From Exiguobacterium marinum DSM 16307 (GTDB lineage Bacteria > Bacillota > Bacilli > Exiguobacteriales > Exiguobacteriaceae): a stretch of 64,000 nucleotides of DNA. Made by a program: the position numbers and the translations under genes. Location of the stretch: contig NZ_KK211189.1 of assembly GCF_000620845.1 (NCBI RefSeq), positions 2,325,878 to 2,389,877 on the forward strand, read 5' to 3'. This document shows, in pieces, positions 27,665-36,091 of this stretch. The notes below the pieces were generated by a model that was given only the letters and a program-made list of their open reading frames with translations, did not search any database and was not told the origin of the DNA. How positions within the stretch are numbered: the first letter of the stretch is position 1; every line of letters starts with the position of its first letter.

Positions 27665-27690
27665 CAAAAAGACGAAGGAATCCCTTCGCC
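27665..27690 (-). terminator. Intrinsic terminator after ysxC
   Basis: On the minus strand GGCGAAGG, a short loop and CCTTCGTC are followed by TTTTTGTTTT. It begins just after the ysxC stop at 27698. Confidence 0.8.
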
Positions 27691-27697
27691 CTTTCTC

Positions 27698-28291
27698 TTA
27701 TTCACCATCTGTGATGAGTGCATAAATCGCTTTCCACGCCTCGTCTTTCCCTTCCGCCGTTTCAGCTGAAAAGGCGACAAAACGATCTGATGGGTCAAAT
27801 TGAAGCTTGCGTTTCACTGCCGCTTCGTTTTTTTGACGTTGGCCCTTCTTGATTTTATCAAGCTTCGTCGCAACGACGATGACCGGAATCTCATAGTGTT
27901 TCAAGAAGTTGTACATCGTCACATCATCACCGGTCGGCTCATGACGGATATCGACGAGTAAGACAACGCCACGAAGCGCCTCTTGGCTCGTCAAATATTG
28001 TTCCATCATAACGCCCCACTTCTCTCGCTCCGTCTTTGATACTTTCGCGTATCCGTAACCTGGAACGTCAACGAACATGATTTCATCATTGATGTTGAAG
28101 AAGTTGAGTGTTTGTGTCTTTCCTGGTTTCGAAGACGTGCGCGCAAGCGCCTTTCGTTGACAAATCTTATTGATGAACGACGACTTCCCGACGTTCGACC
28201 GGCCGGCAAGTGCCACTTCCGGCAATTCATGGACCGGATAATGGTCTGGCGCGACGGCACTCGTCACAAACTCTGCTTTGTTGATTTTCAT
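27698..28291 (-). CDS. ysxC: Ribosome biogenesis GTPase YsxC/EngB
   Basis: 197-residue TrmE-Era-type GTPase needed for late assembly of the 50S subunit. G1 is GRSNVGKSS near residue 31, G3 is DVPGYGYA near 75, and G4 is TKLDK near 142. The ATG has GGAGG 8 nt upstream. It directly follows the lon stop with no gap, the same order as in B. subtilis (lonA-ysxC), so the two are translationally linked. Confidence 0.96.
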   Translation of the reverse strand: MKINKAEFVTSAVAPDHYPVHELPEVALAGRSNVGKSSFINKICQRKALARTSSKPGKTQTLNFFNINDEIMFVDVPGYGYAKVSKTEREKWGVMMEQYLTSQEALRGVVLLVDIRHEPTGDDVTMYNFLKHYEIPVIVVATKLDKIKKGQRQKNEAAVKRKLQFDPSDRFVAFSAETAEGKDEAWKAIYALITDGE

Positions 28292-30592
28292 TTAATTTCC
28301 TCCAAATGCTACATCTAGTACTTCATCGAGTGTCGTCACTGGAACGAACGTCAATTTCTCACGTACCGTCTCTTGAATGTCATCGATGTCTCGCTCATTA
28401 TCTTTCGGAATGACGATTGTCGTCAATCCGGCCCGATGAGCGGCGAGCGCTTTTTCTTTTAACCCACCAATCGGCAAGACGCGTCCACGGAGCGTGATTT
28501 CGCCTGTCATACCGACGTCGCGATGAACTTTTTTACCGGTCAGTGCGGAAATCAGTGCCGTCGCGATTGTAATCCCGGCCGACGGTCCATCTTTCGGCAC
28601 GGCGCCTTCAGGGACGTGAATGTGGATATCTTGTCGCTCATAGAACGTCGGATCAATCTCGAACCGCTCTGCATTTGCACGGACATAGCTATACGCTGTC
28701 TGCGCTGACTCCTGCATGACGTCGCCGAGTTTACCGGTCAACTGGAGCTTACCTTTCCCTGGGGCGAGCGCCACTTCGATGGTGAGCGTGTCTCCACCGA
28801 AGGCAGTATACGCAAGACCCGTCACTGCACCAATCGAATCCTCTGTCTCAGCTTTTCCGTAACGATACTTCGGTTTTCCGAGATACGTGATGATTGCTTT
28901 TTTCGAAATCGTGACGCGTTTTTTCTCACCGATAGCGATTTGTTTCGCCGCTTTTCGGCAGAGTGATCCGATGACGCGTTCCAAGTTACGCACGCCAGCT
29001 TCACGTGTGTAGCGGCGCACGGCCTCATAAAGCGCATCTTCTTTGATGGTCAGTTGACTTTTCTTCAACCCATGTTCTTTCAGCTGTTTCGGCACGAGAT
29101 GGCGTTTCGCAATTTCCACTTTTTCGTGCTCTGTGTAGCCTCCGATTTGGATGAGCTCCATCCGGTCAAGTAACGGTGCCGGAATTTGTGAAACATCATT
29201 CGCCGTCGCGATGAAAAGGACGTTCGATAAGTCAAACGGTTCTTCGATATAATGGTCCGAGAACGAGACGTTCTGTTCCGGGTCGAGCACTTCGAGCATC
29301 GCTGACGCCGGGTCGCCTCTAAAGTCAGAAGCCATCTTGTCAATCTCATCAAGCAAGAAGACCGGGTTCTTACTTTCCGCTTGCTTTAACCCACGAATGA
29401 CCCGCCCTGGCATCGCGCCGATATACGTACGACGATGTCCTCGGATTTCCGCTTCATCGCGTACTCCACCAAGGGAGACGCGAACGAAGTGACGTTCAAG
29501 TGCTGATGCAATCGAGCGGGCAAGCGACGTCTTTCCGACTCCCGGAGGCCCCGCGAGACAGAGGATTGGTCCTCGGAGCGAATTCGTCAATTGTCGGACG
29601 GCCAAGTACTCGAGGATTCGGTCTTTTACCGACTCCAAGCCATAATGGTCGTCATCGAGAACATCCGCCGCGTGTTTCACGTCAAGCTTATCTTCCGTCT
29701 CAATGCCCCACGGTAGTGACACGAACCAGTCGAGATAGTTACGAATGACCGCGTACTCTGGAGATGTTTGCGGTACGACGTTCAATCGTTCCGCTTCACG
29801 CATGACATTCTTCCGTGTCGTTTCTGGCAAGTCGAGCGCCTCTAACTTCTCCCGAAGCCGATTCGGCTCAGACTCTTGCGTTTGGTCGCCGAGCTCTTGT
29901 TGAATCGTCTTCATTTGTTCTCGTAAGTAATATTCGCGCTGCGCCTGCTCAATCGACTTCTTCGTCCGCTCACGCATCTCTTGCTCAAGTTCGATCACTT
30001 CGACTTCATGGGCAATGATTTCAAGTAGTTCGAGTCCGCGCTTGACCGCATCCGCTTCTTCGAGCATCGCCTGGCGAAGTTCGACATCGACATCGAGTTT
30101 TGACGTGATATAGTCCGTGAGTGATTCGAGCCGTTCATACATTTCAAAGCGACGACGCTCATCGGGTGACATTCCTTTAATGTTCGCAACTAGTTTTCCG
30201 AACTGTTCTTTTAGCAGACGGACAAGTGCCGTTCGTTCGACCTCTTCCCCTTCTGTAAGTTCAACAGGTTCAATGTTGGCAAACCAACCTTCATCCGTCG
30301 ATTCGATTGAATCGACGCGAACGCGCTCTTTCCCGACGATGCGCACCCGAAGTGTCTCATTCGACAATTCGCTCATCTTCGCGATATGGACACGCGTTCC
30401 AATTGCATATAGGTCCTCCGGTTCTGGGGACTCGTTCCCTGTTTCTTTTTGGGTAACGACAATTAAATCTGTCTCATGCTCCTTTGCGGCAAGGAGCGCC
30501 CGAAGCGATAACGGGCGTCCGACATCAATGGTCACACCGATGAGCGGATATACGACGACTCCTCGCAAAGGAAGGATTGGTAATTTTTCCAT
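28292..30592 (-). CDS. lon: ATP-dependent protease La (LonA)
   Basis: 766-residue AAA+ serine protease of the cytosol. It has an N-terminal substrate-binding LON domain (PILPLRGVVVYP at the start), a coiled region (180-250), Walker A GPPGVGKTSLA near residue 348, Walker B VFLLDEIDK near 412, and a C-terminal protease domain with the catalytic serine in PKDGPSAGIT near 670 and the lysine about 43 residues later. The ATG has GGAGG upstream. The paralogue lonB, found between clpX and lonA in B. subtilis, is absent. Confidence 0.97.
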   Translation of the reverse strand: MEKLPILPLRGVVVYPLIGVTIDVGRPLSLRALLAAKEHETDLIVVTQKETGNESPEPEDLYAIGTRVHIAKMSELSNETLRVRIVGKERVRVDSIESTDEGWFANIEPVELTEGEEVERTALVRLLKEQFGKLVANIKGMSPDERRRFEMYERLESLTDYITSKLDVDVELRQAMLEEADAVKRGLELLEIIAHEVEVIELEQEMRERTKKSIEQAQREYYLREQMKTIQQELGDQTQESEPNRLREKLEALDLPETTRKNVMREAERLNVVPQTSPEYAVIRNYLDWFVSLPWGIETEDKLDVKHAADVLDDDHYGLESVKDRILEYLAVRQLTNSLRGPILCLAGPPGVGKTSLARSIASALERHFVRVSLGGVRDEAEIRGHRRTYIGAMPGRVIRGLKQAESKNPVFLLDEIDKMASDFRGDPASAMLEVLDPEQNVSFSDHYIEEPFDLSNVLFIATANDVSQIPAPLLDRMELIQIGGYTEHEKVEIAKRHLVPKQLKEHGLKKSQLTIKEDALYEAVRRYTREAGVRNLERVIGSLCRKAAKQIAIGEKKRVTISKKAIITYLGKPKYRYGKAETEDSIGAVTGLAYTAFGGDTLTIEVALAPGKGKLQLTGKLGDVMQESAQTAYSYVRANAERFEIDPTFYERQDIHIHVPEGAVPKDGPSAGITIATALISALTGKKVHRDVGMTGEITLRGRVLPIGGLKEKALAAHRAGLTTIVIPKDNERDIDDIQETVREKLTFVPVTTLDEVLDVAFGGN

Positions 30593-30610
30593 CTACTACG
30601 CCTCCTGTGC

Positions 30611-30655
30611 AAAAAGGCCCAAAACTCGGATATGCCGAGTGTTTGAGCCTTCTTT
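30611..30655 (-). terminator. Intrinsic terminator of clpX
   Basis: On the minus strand AAGGCTCAAACACTCGG and CCGAGTTTTGGGCCTT form a long stem with a 5-nt loop, followed by TTTTTGC. It lies right after the clpX stop and just before the lon ribosome site. Confidence 0.82.
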
Positions 30656-30665
30656 CTTAAAAGAA

Positions 30666-31934
30666 TTATGCTGTCTCTTTGTTATCCCCTGTCTGTTCGA
30701 CAGTACCATCACGAAGGACGTATTTCGGACCGGCAAGACCCGTAATCGTTTCATCCGTGATGACGACTTTCTCGATATCGTCACGCGATGGGACGGTAAA
30801 CATCACATCGAGCATCATTTCTTCGATAATCGAGCGGAGACCGCGAGCACCAGTCTTACGTTTGATCGCAAGTTTGGCAATCTCAATCAACGCCTCGTCT
30901 GTGAACGAAAGTTCGACATCGTCAAGTTCTAGCATCTTCACGTACTGACGAACGAGTGCATTTTTCGGTTTCGTCAAGATTTCGACGAGTGCTTCCTCAT
31001 CGAGTGTCGTGAGCGTAGCCATAACTGGCAGACGACCGATGAACTCTGGAATCAAACCGAATTTTTGAAGGTCTTCAGGGAGTGCGCGGGCGAGCAAGTC
31101 TTCTTGTGTCAACTCGCGGTTTTCTTGATCATTCCCAAACCCGATCACTTTTTTCCCGACACGTCGTTTAACGACCGATTCAATACCGGCGAATGCACCG
31201 CCGACGATGAAGAGAATATTCGTTGTATCGATTTGGATGAATTCTTGATGCGGATGCTTACGTCCACCTTGTGGCGGAACGCTTGCTGTCGTACCTTCAA
31301 GAATTTTAAGAAGTGCTTGCTGAACCCCTTCTCCGGATACGTCACGCGTAATCGATGGGTTTTCAGACTTACGGGCAATCTTATCAATCTCATCGATATA
31401 GATGATTCCTTTTTCGGCTTTCTCGACATCATAGTCAGCTGCTTGAATCAACTTAAGCAAGATGTTCTCGACGTCTTCACCGACGTAACCCGCTTCTGTC
31501 AAACTCGTCGCATCCGCGATTGCGAACGGGACGTTCAAGATGCGTGCCATCGTTTGGGCGAGGAGCGTCTTCCCGCTACCTGTTGGTCCAATCATGACGA
31601 TGTTCGACTTCGCAAGTTCGACGTCATCTGCACGTCCACCTGCATTGATGCGTTTATAGTGGTTATAGACAGCGACGGCGAGTGAACGTTTCGCACGATC
31701 TTGTCCAATGACATATTCATCTAGCACATTGCGGATTTCTTGTGGTTTCGGAATGTCTTTGAATTCGACTTCTTCCTCGACACCGAGCTCTTCCTCAACG
31801 ATTTCATTGCAAAGTTCGATACATTCATCGCAAATGTATACGCCAGGACCGGCGACTAGTTTACGGACTTGTTCTTGCGATTTCCCGCAAAACGAGCACT
31901 TGAGTTGCCCCTTTTCCTCGTTAAATTTAAACAT
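30666..31934 (-). CDS. clpX: ATP-dependent Clp protease ATP-binding subunit ClpX
   Basis: 422-residue AAA+ unfoldase that feeds substrates to ClpP. The N-terminal zinc-binding domain (CSFCGK and CDECIELC, residues 11-37) recruits substrates. Walker A is [12 protein letters not shown] near residue 120, Walker B is [11 protein letters not shown] near 183, and the C-terminal domain has sensor 2 ([11 protein letters not shown]). An IGF-type loop for ClpP docking is present (VIGFGND). The ATG at 31934 has GGGGTG upstream; the longer frame is rejected because it runs through the promoter region. Confidence 0.97.
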   Translation of the reverse strand: MFKFNEEKGQLKCSFCGKSQEQVRKLVAGPGVYICDECIELCNEIVEEELGVEEEVEFKDIPKPQEIRNVLDEYVIGQDRAKRSLAVAVYNHYKRINAGGRADDVELAKSNIVMIGPTGSGKTLLAQTMARILNVPFAIADATSLTEAGYVGEDVENILLKLIQAADYDVEKAEKGIIYIDEIDKIARKSENPSITRDVSGEGVQQALLKILEGTTASVPPQGGRKHPHQEFIQIDTTNILFIVGGAFAGIESVVKRRVGKKVIGFGNDQENRELTQEDLLARALPEDLQKFGLIPEFIGRLPVMATLTTLDEEALVEILTKPKNALVRQYVKMLELDDVELSFTDEALIEIAKLAIKRKTGARGLRSIIEEMMLDVMFTVPSRDDIEKVVITDETITGLAGPKYVLRDGTVEQTGDNKETA

Positions 31935-31976
31935 TCGATACACCCCTTCTGTGGTGAAAATGGATGTAAGTGCGAT

Positions 31977-32010
31977 AAATCGCGATTTGTATTTTCTGGT
32001 GCGATGCACC
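31977..32010 (-). repeat. Two palindromes in the clpX leader
   Basis: AAATCGCGATTT (31977-31988) is a perfect 12-bp palindrome and GGTGC-GAT-GCACC (31998-32010) a hairpin with a 3-nt loop. Both lie in the predicted 104-nt untranslated leader of clpX, between promoter and ribosome site. They do not match the CtsR heptad repeat. They could be an operator or RNA structures. Confidence 0.55.
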
Positions 32011-32044
32011 GCGAAAAGACATTTTACATCTCTGCGTTGAAATA

Positions 32045-32073
32045 ATTGTAGCATGAACATATTCCGACTTCAA
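32045..32073 (-). promoter_or_regulatory. SigA promoter of clpX
   Basis: TTGAAG (32073-32068), a 17-nt spacer, and TGC-TACAAT (TACAAT at 32050-32045) on the minus strand. Transcription should start near 32038. Confidence 0.75.
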
Positions 32074-32102
32074 AGAATTACACATGCAATGTGTTGTGAC
32101 AG

Positions 32103-32133
32103 AAAAAAGGACGACCGCTAGGCAGTCGTCCCT
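32103..32133 (-). terminator. Intrinsic terminator of tig
   Basis: On the minus strand GGACGACTGC, CTA and GCGGTCGTCC form a stem followed by TTTTTT. Located 13 nt after the tig stop and upstream of the clpX promoter, so the two genes are separate units. Confidence 0.85.
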
Positions 32134-32145
32134 TCGAATATCAAC

Positions 32146-33438
32146 TTACTTTGCTTTACCGTTTTCAACGAGGATGTCAATCGCTTTACGGAATTTGAGG
32201 TCACCTTTAAGTGTCTCAAGACCGCCTTGTGGAGCGAGCATCGTACGGAGTTGGTCTGGTGCGATGTTGTAAAGTTTAGACATTTCTTCAAGTTCTTTCT
32301 CAGCATCTTCGTCAGATACTTCGATTTCTTCTTTGTCAGCAATTGCTTTCAAGACGAGACGAGCTTTAACACGCTCTTCAGCTTGCTCTTTCATCTCTTC
32401 ACGCATTGCTTCTTCAGAAGTACCAGTGAGTTCGAAGTACATGTTAAGGTCGATTCCTTGTGAAGATACACGTGAACCGAACTCTTGTACCATGCGGTCT
32501 ACTTCTTGGTCAACGAGAACTTGTGGTACGTCGATTGTCGCGTTCGCAGTTGCCTGCTCGACGAGTTGATCGCGCATCGTACCTTCAGCTTCTTGTTTCT
32601 TGCCAGCTTCTAAACGCTCACGGATGCTTGCTTTCAACTCGTCGAGTGTAGAAACAGACTCGTCGATGTCTTTTGCAAACTCGTCGTCGAGTTCAGGAAC
32701 TTGTTTTGCTTTTACTTCATGAAGTTTGACTTTGAATGTCGCTGGTTTACCCGCTAAGTTTTCAGCGTGGTACTCTTCAGGGAATGTTACTTCAACGTCT
32801 TTTTCTTCACCAGCAGTCAAGCCGATCATTTGCTCTTCGAATCCTGGGATGAATTGACCAGAACCGATTTCGAGTGTGTAGTTCTCAGCTGTGCCGCCTT
32901 CGAACTGCTCACCATCAGCGAAACCTGCGAAATCAAAGACAGCTGTATCGCCGTTTTCGATTGCACCTTCTTTAACAGCGAGTTCTGCGCCTTGCTGTTG
33001 AAGTGCTTCAAGTTCTGCTGTCACTTCGTCTTCTGTTACTTCTGTAGCAACAGCTTCGTACTCAAGACCTTTGTATTCGCCAAGCTCAGCTTCTGGCTCA
33101 ACCACGAATGTCACTTTGAACGCGACTGGTTTGCCTTTCTCGAGCGTGCCGTCTACATCGATGTTTTCGAGCGCGATTGGTTCGAAACCAGCTTCTTCAA
33201 CCGCACCTTGGATTGTATCGCGGTAGAGAATGTCGAGTGCATCTTGATAGAGTGCTTCTTCTCCATACATTTTGTTGAACATTGGGCGTGGCAATTTACC
33301 TTTACGGAAGCCAGGCACGTTCAAGTCTTTGACGACTGTTTTAAATGCGGCGTCAACTGCTTTATCAAAAGCTTCTGCAGGAGCTTCGTACGTGAGTACG
33401 CCTTGGCTACCTGATGTTTTTTCCCATTTTGCTGTCAT
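32146..33438 (-). CDS. tig: Trigger factor
   Basis: 430-residue ribosome-bound chaperone. The N-terminal ribosome-binding domain holds the signature region GFRKGKLPRPMF near residue 43. The central FKBP-type prolyl isomerase domain spans about 150-245 (GDTAVFDFAGFADGEQFEGG). The helical C-terminal substrate domain follows. The ATG at 33438 has GGAGGG upstream. Conserved neighbour order with ysoA and clpX. Confidence 0.97.
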   Translation of the reverse strand: MTAKWEKTSGSQGVLTYEAPAEAFDKAVDAAFKTVVKDLNVPGFRKGKLPRPMFNKMYGEEALYQDALDILYRDTIQGAVEEAGFEPIALENIDVDGTLEKGKPVAFKVTFVVEPEAELGEYKGLEYEAVATEVTEDEVTAELEALQQQGAELAVKEGAIENGDTAVFDFAGFADGEQFEGGTAENYTLEIGSGQFIPGFEEQMIGLTAGEEKDVEVTFPEEYHAENLAGKPATFKVKLHEVKAKQVPELDDEFAKDIDESVSTLDELKASIRERLEAGKKQEAEGTMRDQLVEQATANATIDVPQVLVDQEVDRMVQEFGSRVSSQGIDLNMYFELTGTSEEAMREEMKEQAEERVKARLVLKAIADKEEIEVSDEDAEKELEEMSKLYNIAPDQLRTMLAPQGGLETLKGDLKFRKAIDILVENGKAK

Positions 33439-33492
33439 GCTAAGTCCCTCCAACAATTCGTTTATACCGTACAAAAATGTACAACAATCCGT

Positions 33493-33520
33493 ATTATAGC
33501 ATAAATCCTCTATGTGCACA
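33493..33520 (-). promoter_or_regulatory. Probable promoter of tig
   Basis: TGC-TATAAT on the minus strand (TATAAT at 33498-33493) is an extended -10. TTGTGT lies 19 nt further up, a poor -35. Two TTGTAC copies flank a T-run in the leader, of unknown meaning. Confidence 0.5.
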
Positions 33521-33527
33521 CAAGGAT

Positions 33528-34439
33528 TTAGTCTAATAACGCCTGTGTGAAGCGCAGATCCGCCTCTAAAATCGCAGCTGCCAAACCATCGACCGCCTTG
33601 TCATGCAAAATCGCTTGTTTCGCTTGTGCGAGTGACTCTTCGATATCCTCTGTTGGAACCGGCACATACGGATAATGCGTGTACATGTAATTCATCAACA
33701 ACTGGGTTCCGATCTCATCACCTTCCACTGATTTTTGAAGTGACAATACAGTCTTCTCCCACTTCTCAATGTGCGCCGTCGCCTCTACTTGCGACATCTC
33801 GTTCATCGATTCTCCATCCGTCCATTTGATGTTCGCAAGCTCGGTAAACGCTTTTTCTAATACAATCAGTTTGATGAGCTTTGGTCGCTCCGACTCGAGC
33901 AATTCGTGAAGCACATTGTCGAGCACCGAATCGATATTAAAATGGACATGTTGTAACGCTTCAATTTGCTCCCCTGTACTCCCTCGCGTCAACGTCCGTT
34001 TCAACTTGGCAATCGCCGCCGGAAACTCAGTCATCTTTAAAACTTGAAGTACCTGATGCGCCTGTGTGTTGACCGTATCTTTATCTTTTTGCCATTCAAG
34101 ATACTGGTTAATCCAGTGCGCCGCTTCAAACGGTTGGTCACGCATAATGTAATACTGCGCAATCTGAAGCCCACCAGAGGCCGGTTCCTCTGCTTCCGTC
34201 ATCTGAATCGCGACAAGTTCCTGTAGTTTTTCGAGTGTTTCCGGATCATCCGGTCGTTCCATCGCACATTGGAAGATTTCCATGAAAATAAATGGGTCAC
34301 CCGGAATCACCTGATACCAATCCCATAAAATCGGTTCGATCCGCTGTCGTTCCCCAGAAGCATCCGCCTCTTGAATCATCTTATGCAGACGCGACCAATT
34401 CCCAGGGAACGGATAGTCTTGGTCCTTTTCCTTCTCCAT
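33528..34439 (-). CDS. ysoA: YsoA-like helical repeat protein
   Basis: 303 residues, entirely predicted helical, with TPR-like segments (QIAQYYIMRDQPFEAAHWINQYLEWQKD near residue 95-120). No catalytic motif is seen and no membrane segment or signal peptide, so it is cytosolic. The call rests on its position directly upstream of tig, where B. subtilis has the TPR protein YsoA of similar size, plus the helical character. Function unknown. It has no leader promoter that I can recognise with confidence. Confidence 0.62.
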   Translation of the reverse strand: MEKEKDQDYPFPGNWSRLHKMIQEADASGERQRIEPILWDWYQVIPGDPFIFMEIFQCAMERPDDPETLEKLQELVAIQMTEAEEPASGGLQIAQYYIMRDQPFEAAHWINQYLEWQKDKDTVNTQAHQVLQVLKMTEFPAAIAKLKRTLTRGSTGEQIEALQHVHFNIDSVLDNVLHELLESERPKLIKLIVLEKAFTELANIKWTDGESMNEMSQVEATAHIEKWEKTVLSLQKSVEGDEIGTQLLMNYMYTHYPYVPVPTEDIEESLAQAKQAILHDKAVDGLAAAILEADLRFTQALLD

Positions 34440-34518
34440 CTTCCCTCACCCTCTCTTCCATACTCTTTCATCTTCCTTTAGGACGCAATTCCTTGTCAAT
34501 CGATTTCCCGGAAAATGA

Positions 34519-34552
34519 AAAAAGAGATGATCTCCGTAGAGACCATCTCTAT
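34519..34552 (-). terminator. Intrinsic terminator of the split tRNA-Arg gene
   Basis: On the minus strand AGAGATGGTCTC and GAGATCATCTCT (one G-U pair) form a 12-bp stem, followed by TTTTTTCA. It is 13 nt downstream of the tRNA 3' end. Confidence 0.85.
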
Positions 34553-34564
34553 TTTAAATGGAAG

Positions 34565-34922
34565 CGTCCCAAGAGGGATTCGAACCCCCGACCGACGGCT
34601 TAGCTTACCACCATGACTTTCGTCACCAACATTGCGTTGTTTGTAGTCTGGACTATATCTTCACCATTTCAGGTGCGACACGTGTAGTCTCTACGGAACC
34701 TCACGAGCATGATGCCCCTCCATTGATTCTACCTCTACGTTCGTAGCCATTCGAATCAACTCGACCCGATTATACGGGAATGAGTTTCCTCGGTATTACC
34801 ATCAGCATCATCTGTTAAGGCTTCACCGATATAGTGTCGTCCACTTTATAGGTTTCTGTTTCCCTATAAAGGCTCCTATTTGTCTTGAAGGCCGTTGCTC
34901 TATCCTGCTGAGCTATTGGGAC
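34565..34922 (-). tRNA. tRNA-Arg(UCU) gene interrupted by a group I intron
   Basis: Exon 1 (34922-34888, 35 nt) carries the 5' acceptor strand GTCCCAA, the D arm (GCTC...GAGC), the 5' anticodon stem ACGGC and loop bases C-T-T. Exon 2 (34603-34565, 39 nt) carries CTAA, the stem GCCGT, the T arm with GGTTCGAATCC, the acceptor TTGGGAC and discriminator G. Joined, they give a 74-nt cloverleaf with the loop CUUCUAA, hence anticodon UCU, reading AGA and AGG. CCA is not encoded. The insertion lies between U34 and C35, the same kind of site as the cyanobacterial and plastid tRNA-Leu(UAA) intron. The gene has its own promoter and terminator. The precursor must be spliced to function. Confidence 0.93.
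34604..34887 (-). ncRNA. Self-splicing group I intron, 284 nt, without an ORF
   Basis: The exon before it ends in U and the intron ends in G, as the group I rule requires. Core elements on the minus strand: AGAGACTACA (34692-34683) matches the R element and AAGATATAGTCC (34661-34650) the S element, and GACTA pairs with TAGTC to make P7. A 9-bp P2 hairpin is formed by intron bases 17-25 (CTTTATAGG) and 36-44 (CCTATAAAG). A GAGGAAACTC hairpin suits the P5 region and TGACGAAAGTCA a P9 hairpin. Intron bases 12-17 (GGAGCC) may be the guide that pairs with exon GGCCUU, with a U-G pair at the splice site and one C/A mismatch. No homing endonuclease fits in it. Confidence 0.9.
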
Positions 34923-34934
34923 ATTGACATGAAA

Positions 34935-34963
34935 ACTATAATAGAAAAATGGTTTCCTGTCAA
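34935..34963 (-). promoter_or_regulatory. Strong SigA promoter of the split tRNA-Arg gene
   Basis: Consensus TTGACA (34963-34958), 17-nt spacer, TATAGT (34940-34935). The start would fall near 34928, only about 6 nt before the tRNA. Confidence 0.85.
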
Positions 34964-34982
34964 TCGATTTCCTATATGAAAC

Positions 34983-35495
34983 TCATAGTTTTCCTACGAT
35001 GTCCAAATCTTCGACGTGCGAACCGTCCTCCGAGCGATAGAAACGCACTGCAGCTTCCCCTTTTTCTAGGTCAAGTAACGCATACGTTTTGTCCGTTCGT
35101 CCCCGCGGCATTCGTATCGAACCCGGGTTGATGTAGACGACACCATCCTCGATCAAAGCACCCGCCACATGCGAGTGACCGAACAAGACGACGTTCGCGC
35201 CGACTTCTTCAGCCCGATATCGCAAACGATTCAAATCGAATTTGACGTCGTGATGGTGCCCATGGACGATCAGAATCGTACCTGCATCTGTCGTCTCGAT
35301 TCGCTCGAGTGGAAGGTCTCCCCCAAAATCACAATTCCCACGGACTGTCCGATACGGTAACAAATGTTCATCGACCAAAGCGAGTTGTGAGTCCCCACAA
35401 TGAAACGCATCATCGATTTCTGCTTCATGTCGTTCAAAAATCGTTGTCAGTTCTTCGGTCAGACCATGACTATCACTCACTATTAGAAAACGCAT
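34983..35495 (-). CDS. ysnB: YfcE/YsnB-type metallophosphoesterase
   Basis: 170-residue calcineurin-like phosphodiesterase. Metal-binding motifs are in order: VSDSHG near the start, HCGDSQL, VRGNCD, VHGHHHD and FGHSHVAG, ending with the NPGS motif of the family. The substrate in the cell is unknown; relatives cleave phosphodiester bonds. ATG at 35495 is preferred because AAAGGA lies 8 nt upstream; an ATG at 35504 abuts that site. It follows rdgB as in B. subtilis. Confidence 0.9.
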   Translation of the reverse strand: MRFLIVSDSHGLTEELTTIFERHEAEIDDAFHCGDSQLALVDEHLLPYRTVRGNCDFGGDLPLERIETTDAGTILIVHGHHHDVKFDLNRLRYRAEEVGANVVLFGHSHVAGALIEDGVVYINPGSIRMPRGRTDKTYALLDLEKGEAAVRFYRSEDGSHVEDLDIVGKL

Positions 35496-35500
35496 AAGCT

Positions 35501-36091
35501 TCATCCTTTCATGAATGGTGTGATTTCTGCCTCCAACTTCCGTAGCGCTTGTCCACGATGGCTGACGACCGCCTTCTCTTCGCGTTCAAGTTCTGCCGCT
35601 GTCTTATGGAGCGATGGGACGATAAAGAGCGGGTCGTATCCGAAACCATTCTCGCCTCGTGGCGAGTAGCCGATTGTCCCTTCAATCGTTCCGCGAACGG
35701 TCAACGTTTCTCCAGTCGGTTTCGCCAGACAGAGCGCACAAACAAAACGGGCCGTACGATTCGTTTCCCCGTTCAATTTTTCAAGAAGAAGGGCATTGTT
35801 CGCCTCATCCGACTTTTCTGGGCCGGCGAAGCGGGCCGAGTACACACCTGGCGCCCCGTCGAGCGCATCGACTTCAAGACCTGAGTCGTCCGCGAGTACG
35901 GCGTGTCCGAAATAAGTAGCCGCCTCTGTCGCTTTTAATGCAGCATTTTCTTCGAATGTCGTACCAGTCTCATCAGTTTCCGGTGCATTCGGATAGTCGA
36001 GTAGTGACTCGACCTCGAACCCGAGCGGGGTCAACATCCCTTCGAGTTCCTTCACTTTTCCAGGATTGTGTGTCGCAATAATCAACTTCAT
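35501..36091 (-). CDS. rdgB: XTP/dITP pyrophosphatase (RdgB/HAM1 family)
   Basis: 196-residue nucleotide house-cleaning enzyme that hydrolyses dITP and XTP to monophosphates. Signatures: [11 protein letters not shown] near residue 7, the catalytic [24 protein letters not shown] near 65-85, and GFGYDPLF near 150, then VSHRGQAL at the C-terminus. The ATG at 36091 has GGAGGAG upstream. It overlaps rph by 4 nt. Confidence 0.96.
   Translation of the reverse strand: MKLIIATHNPGKVKELEGMLTPLGFEVESLLDYPNAPETDETGTTFEENAALKATEAATYFGHAVLADDSGLEVDALDGAPGVYSARFAGPEKSDEANNALLLEKLNGETNRTARFVCALCLAKPTGETLTVRGTIEGTIGYSPRGENGFGYDPLFIVPSLHKTAAELEREEKAVVSHRGQALRKLEAEITPFMKG

Noticed and set aside
30117-30932. 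271-residue plus-strand open frame opposite lon and clpX
   Set aside because: It is antisense to two strongly supported genes, spans their intergenic terminator, has low-complexity Ser/Arg composition and no ribosome site.
31977-32010. CtsR operator upstream of clpX
   Set aside because: The palindromes do not contain the GGTCAAA heptad repeat that CtsR binds.
32767-33414. 215-residue plus-strand open frame opposite tig
   Set aside because: Phe/Cys-rich shadow of the acidic trigger factor codons; no start signal.
34292-34746. Plus-strand open frames covering the tRNA terminator and the intron
   Set aside because: They are antisense to ysoA, the tRNA and the ribozyme core, and encode no recognisable protein such as a homing endonuclease.
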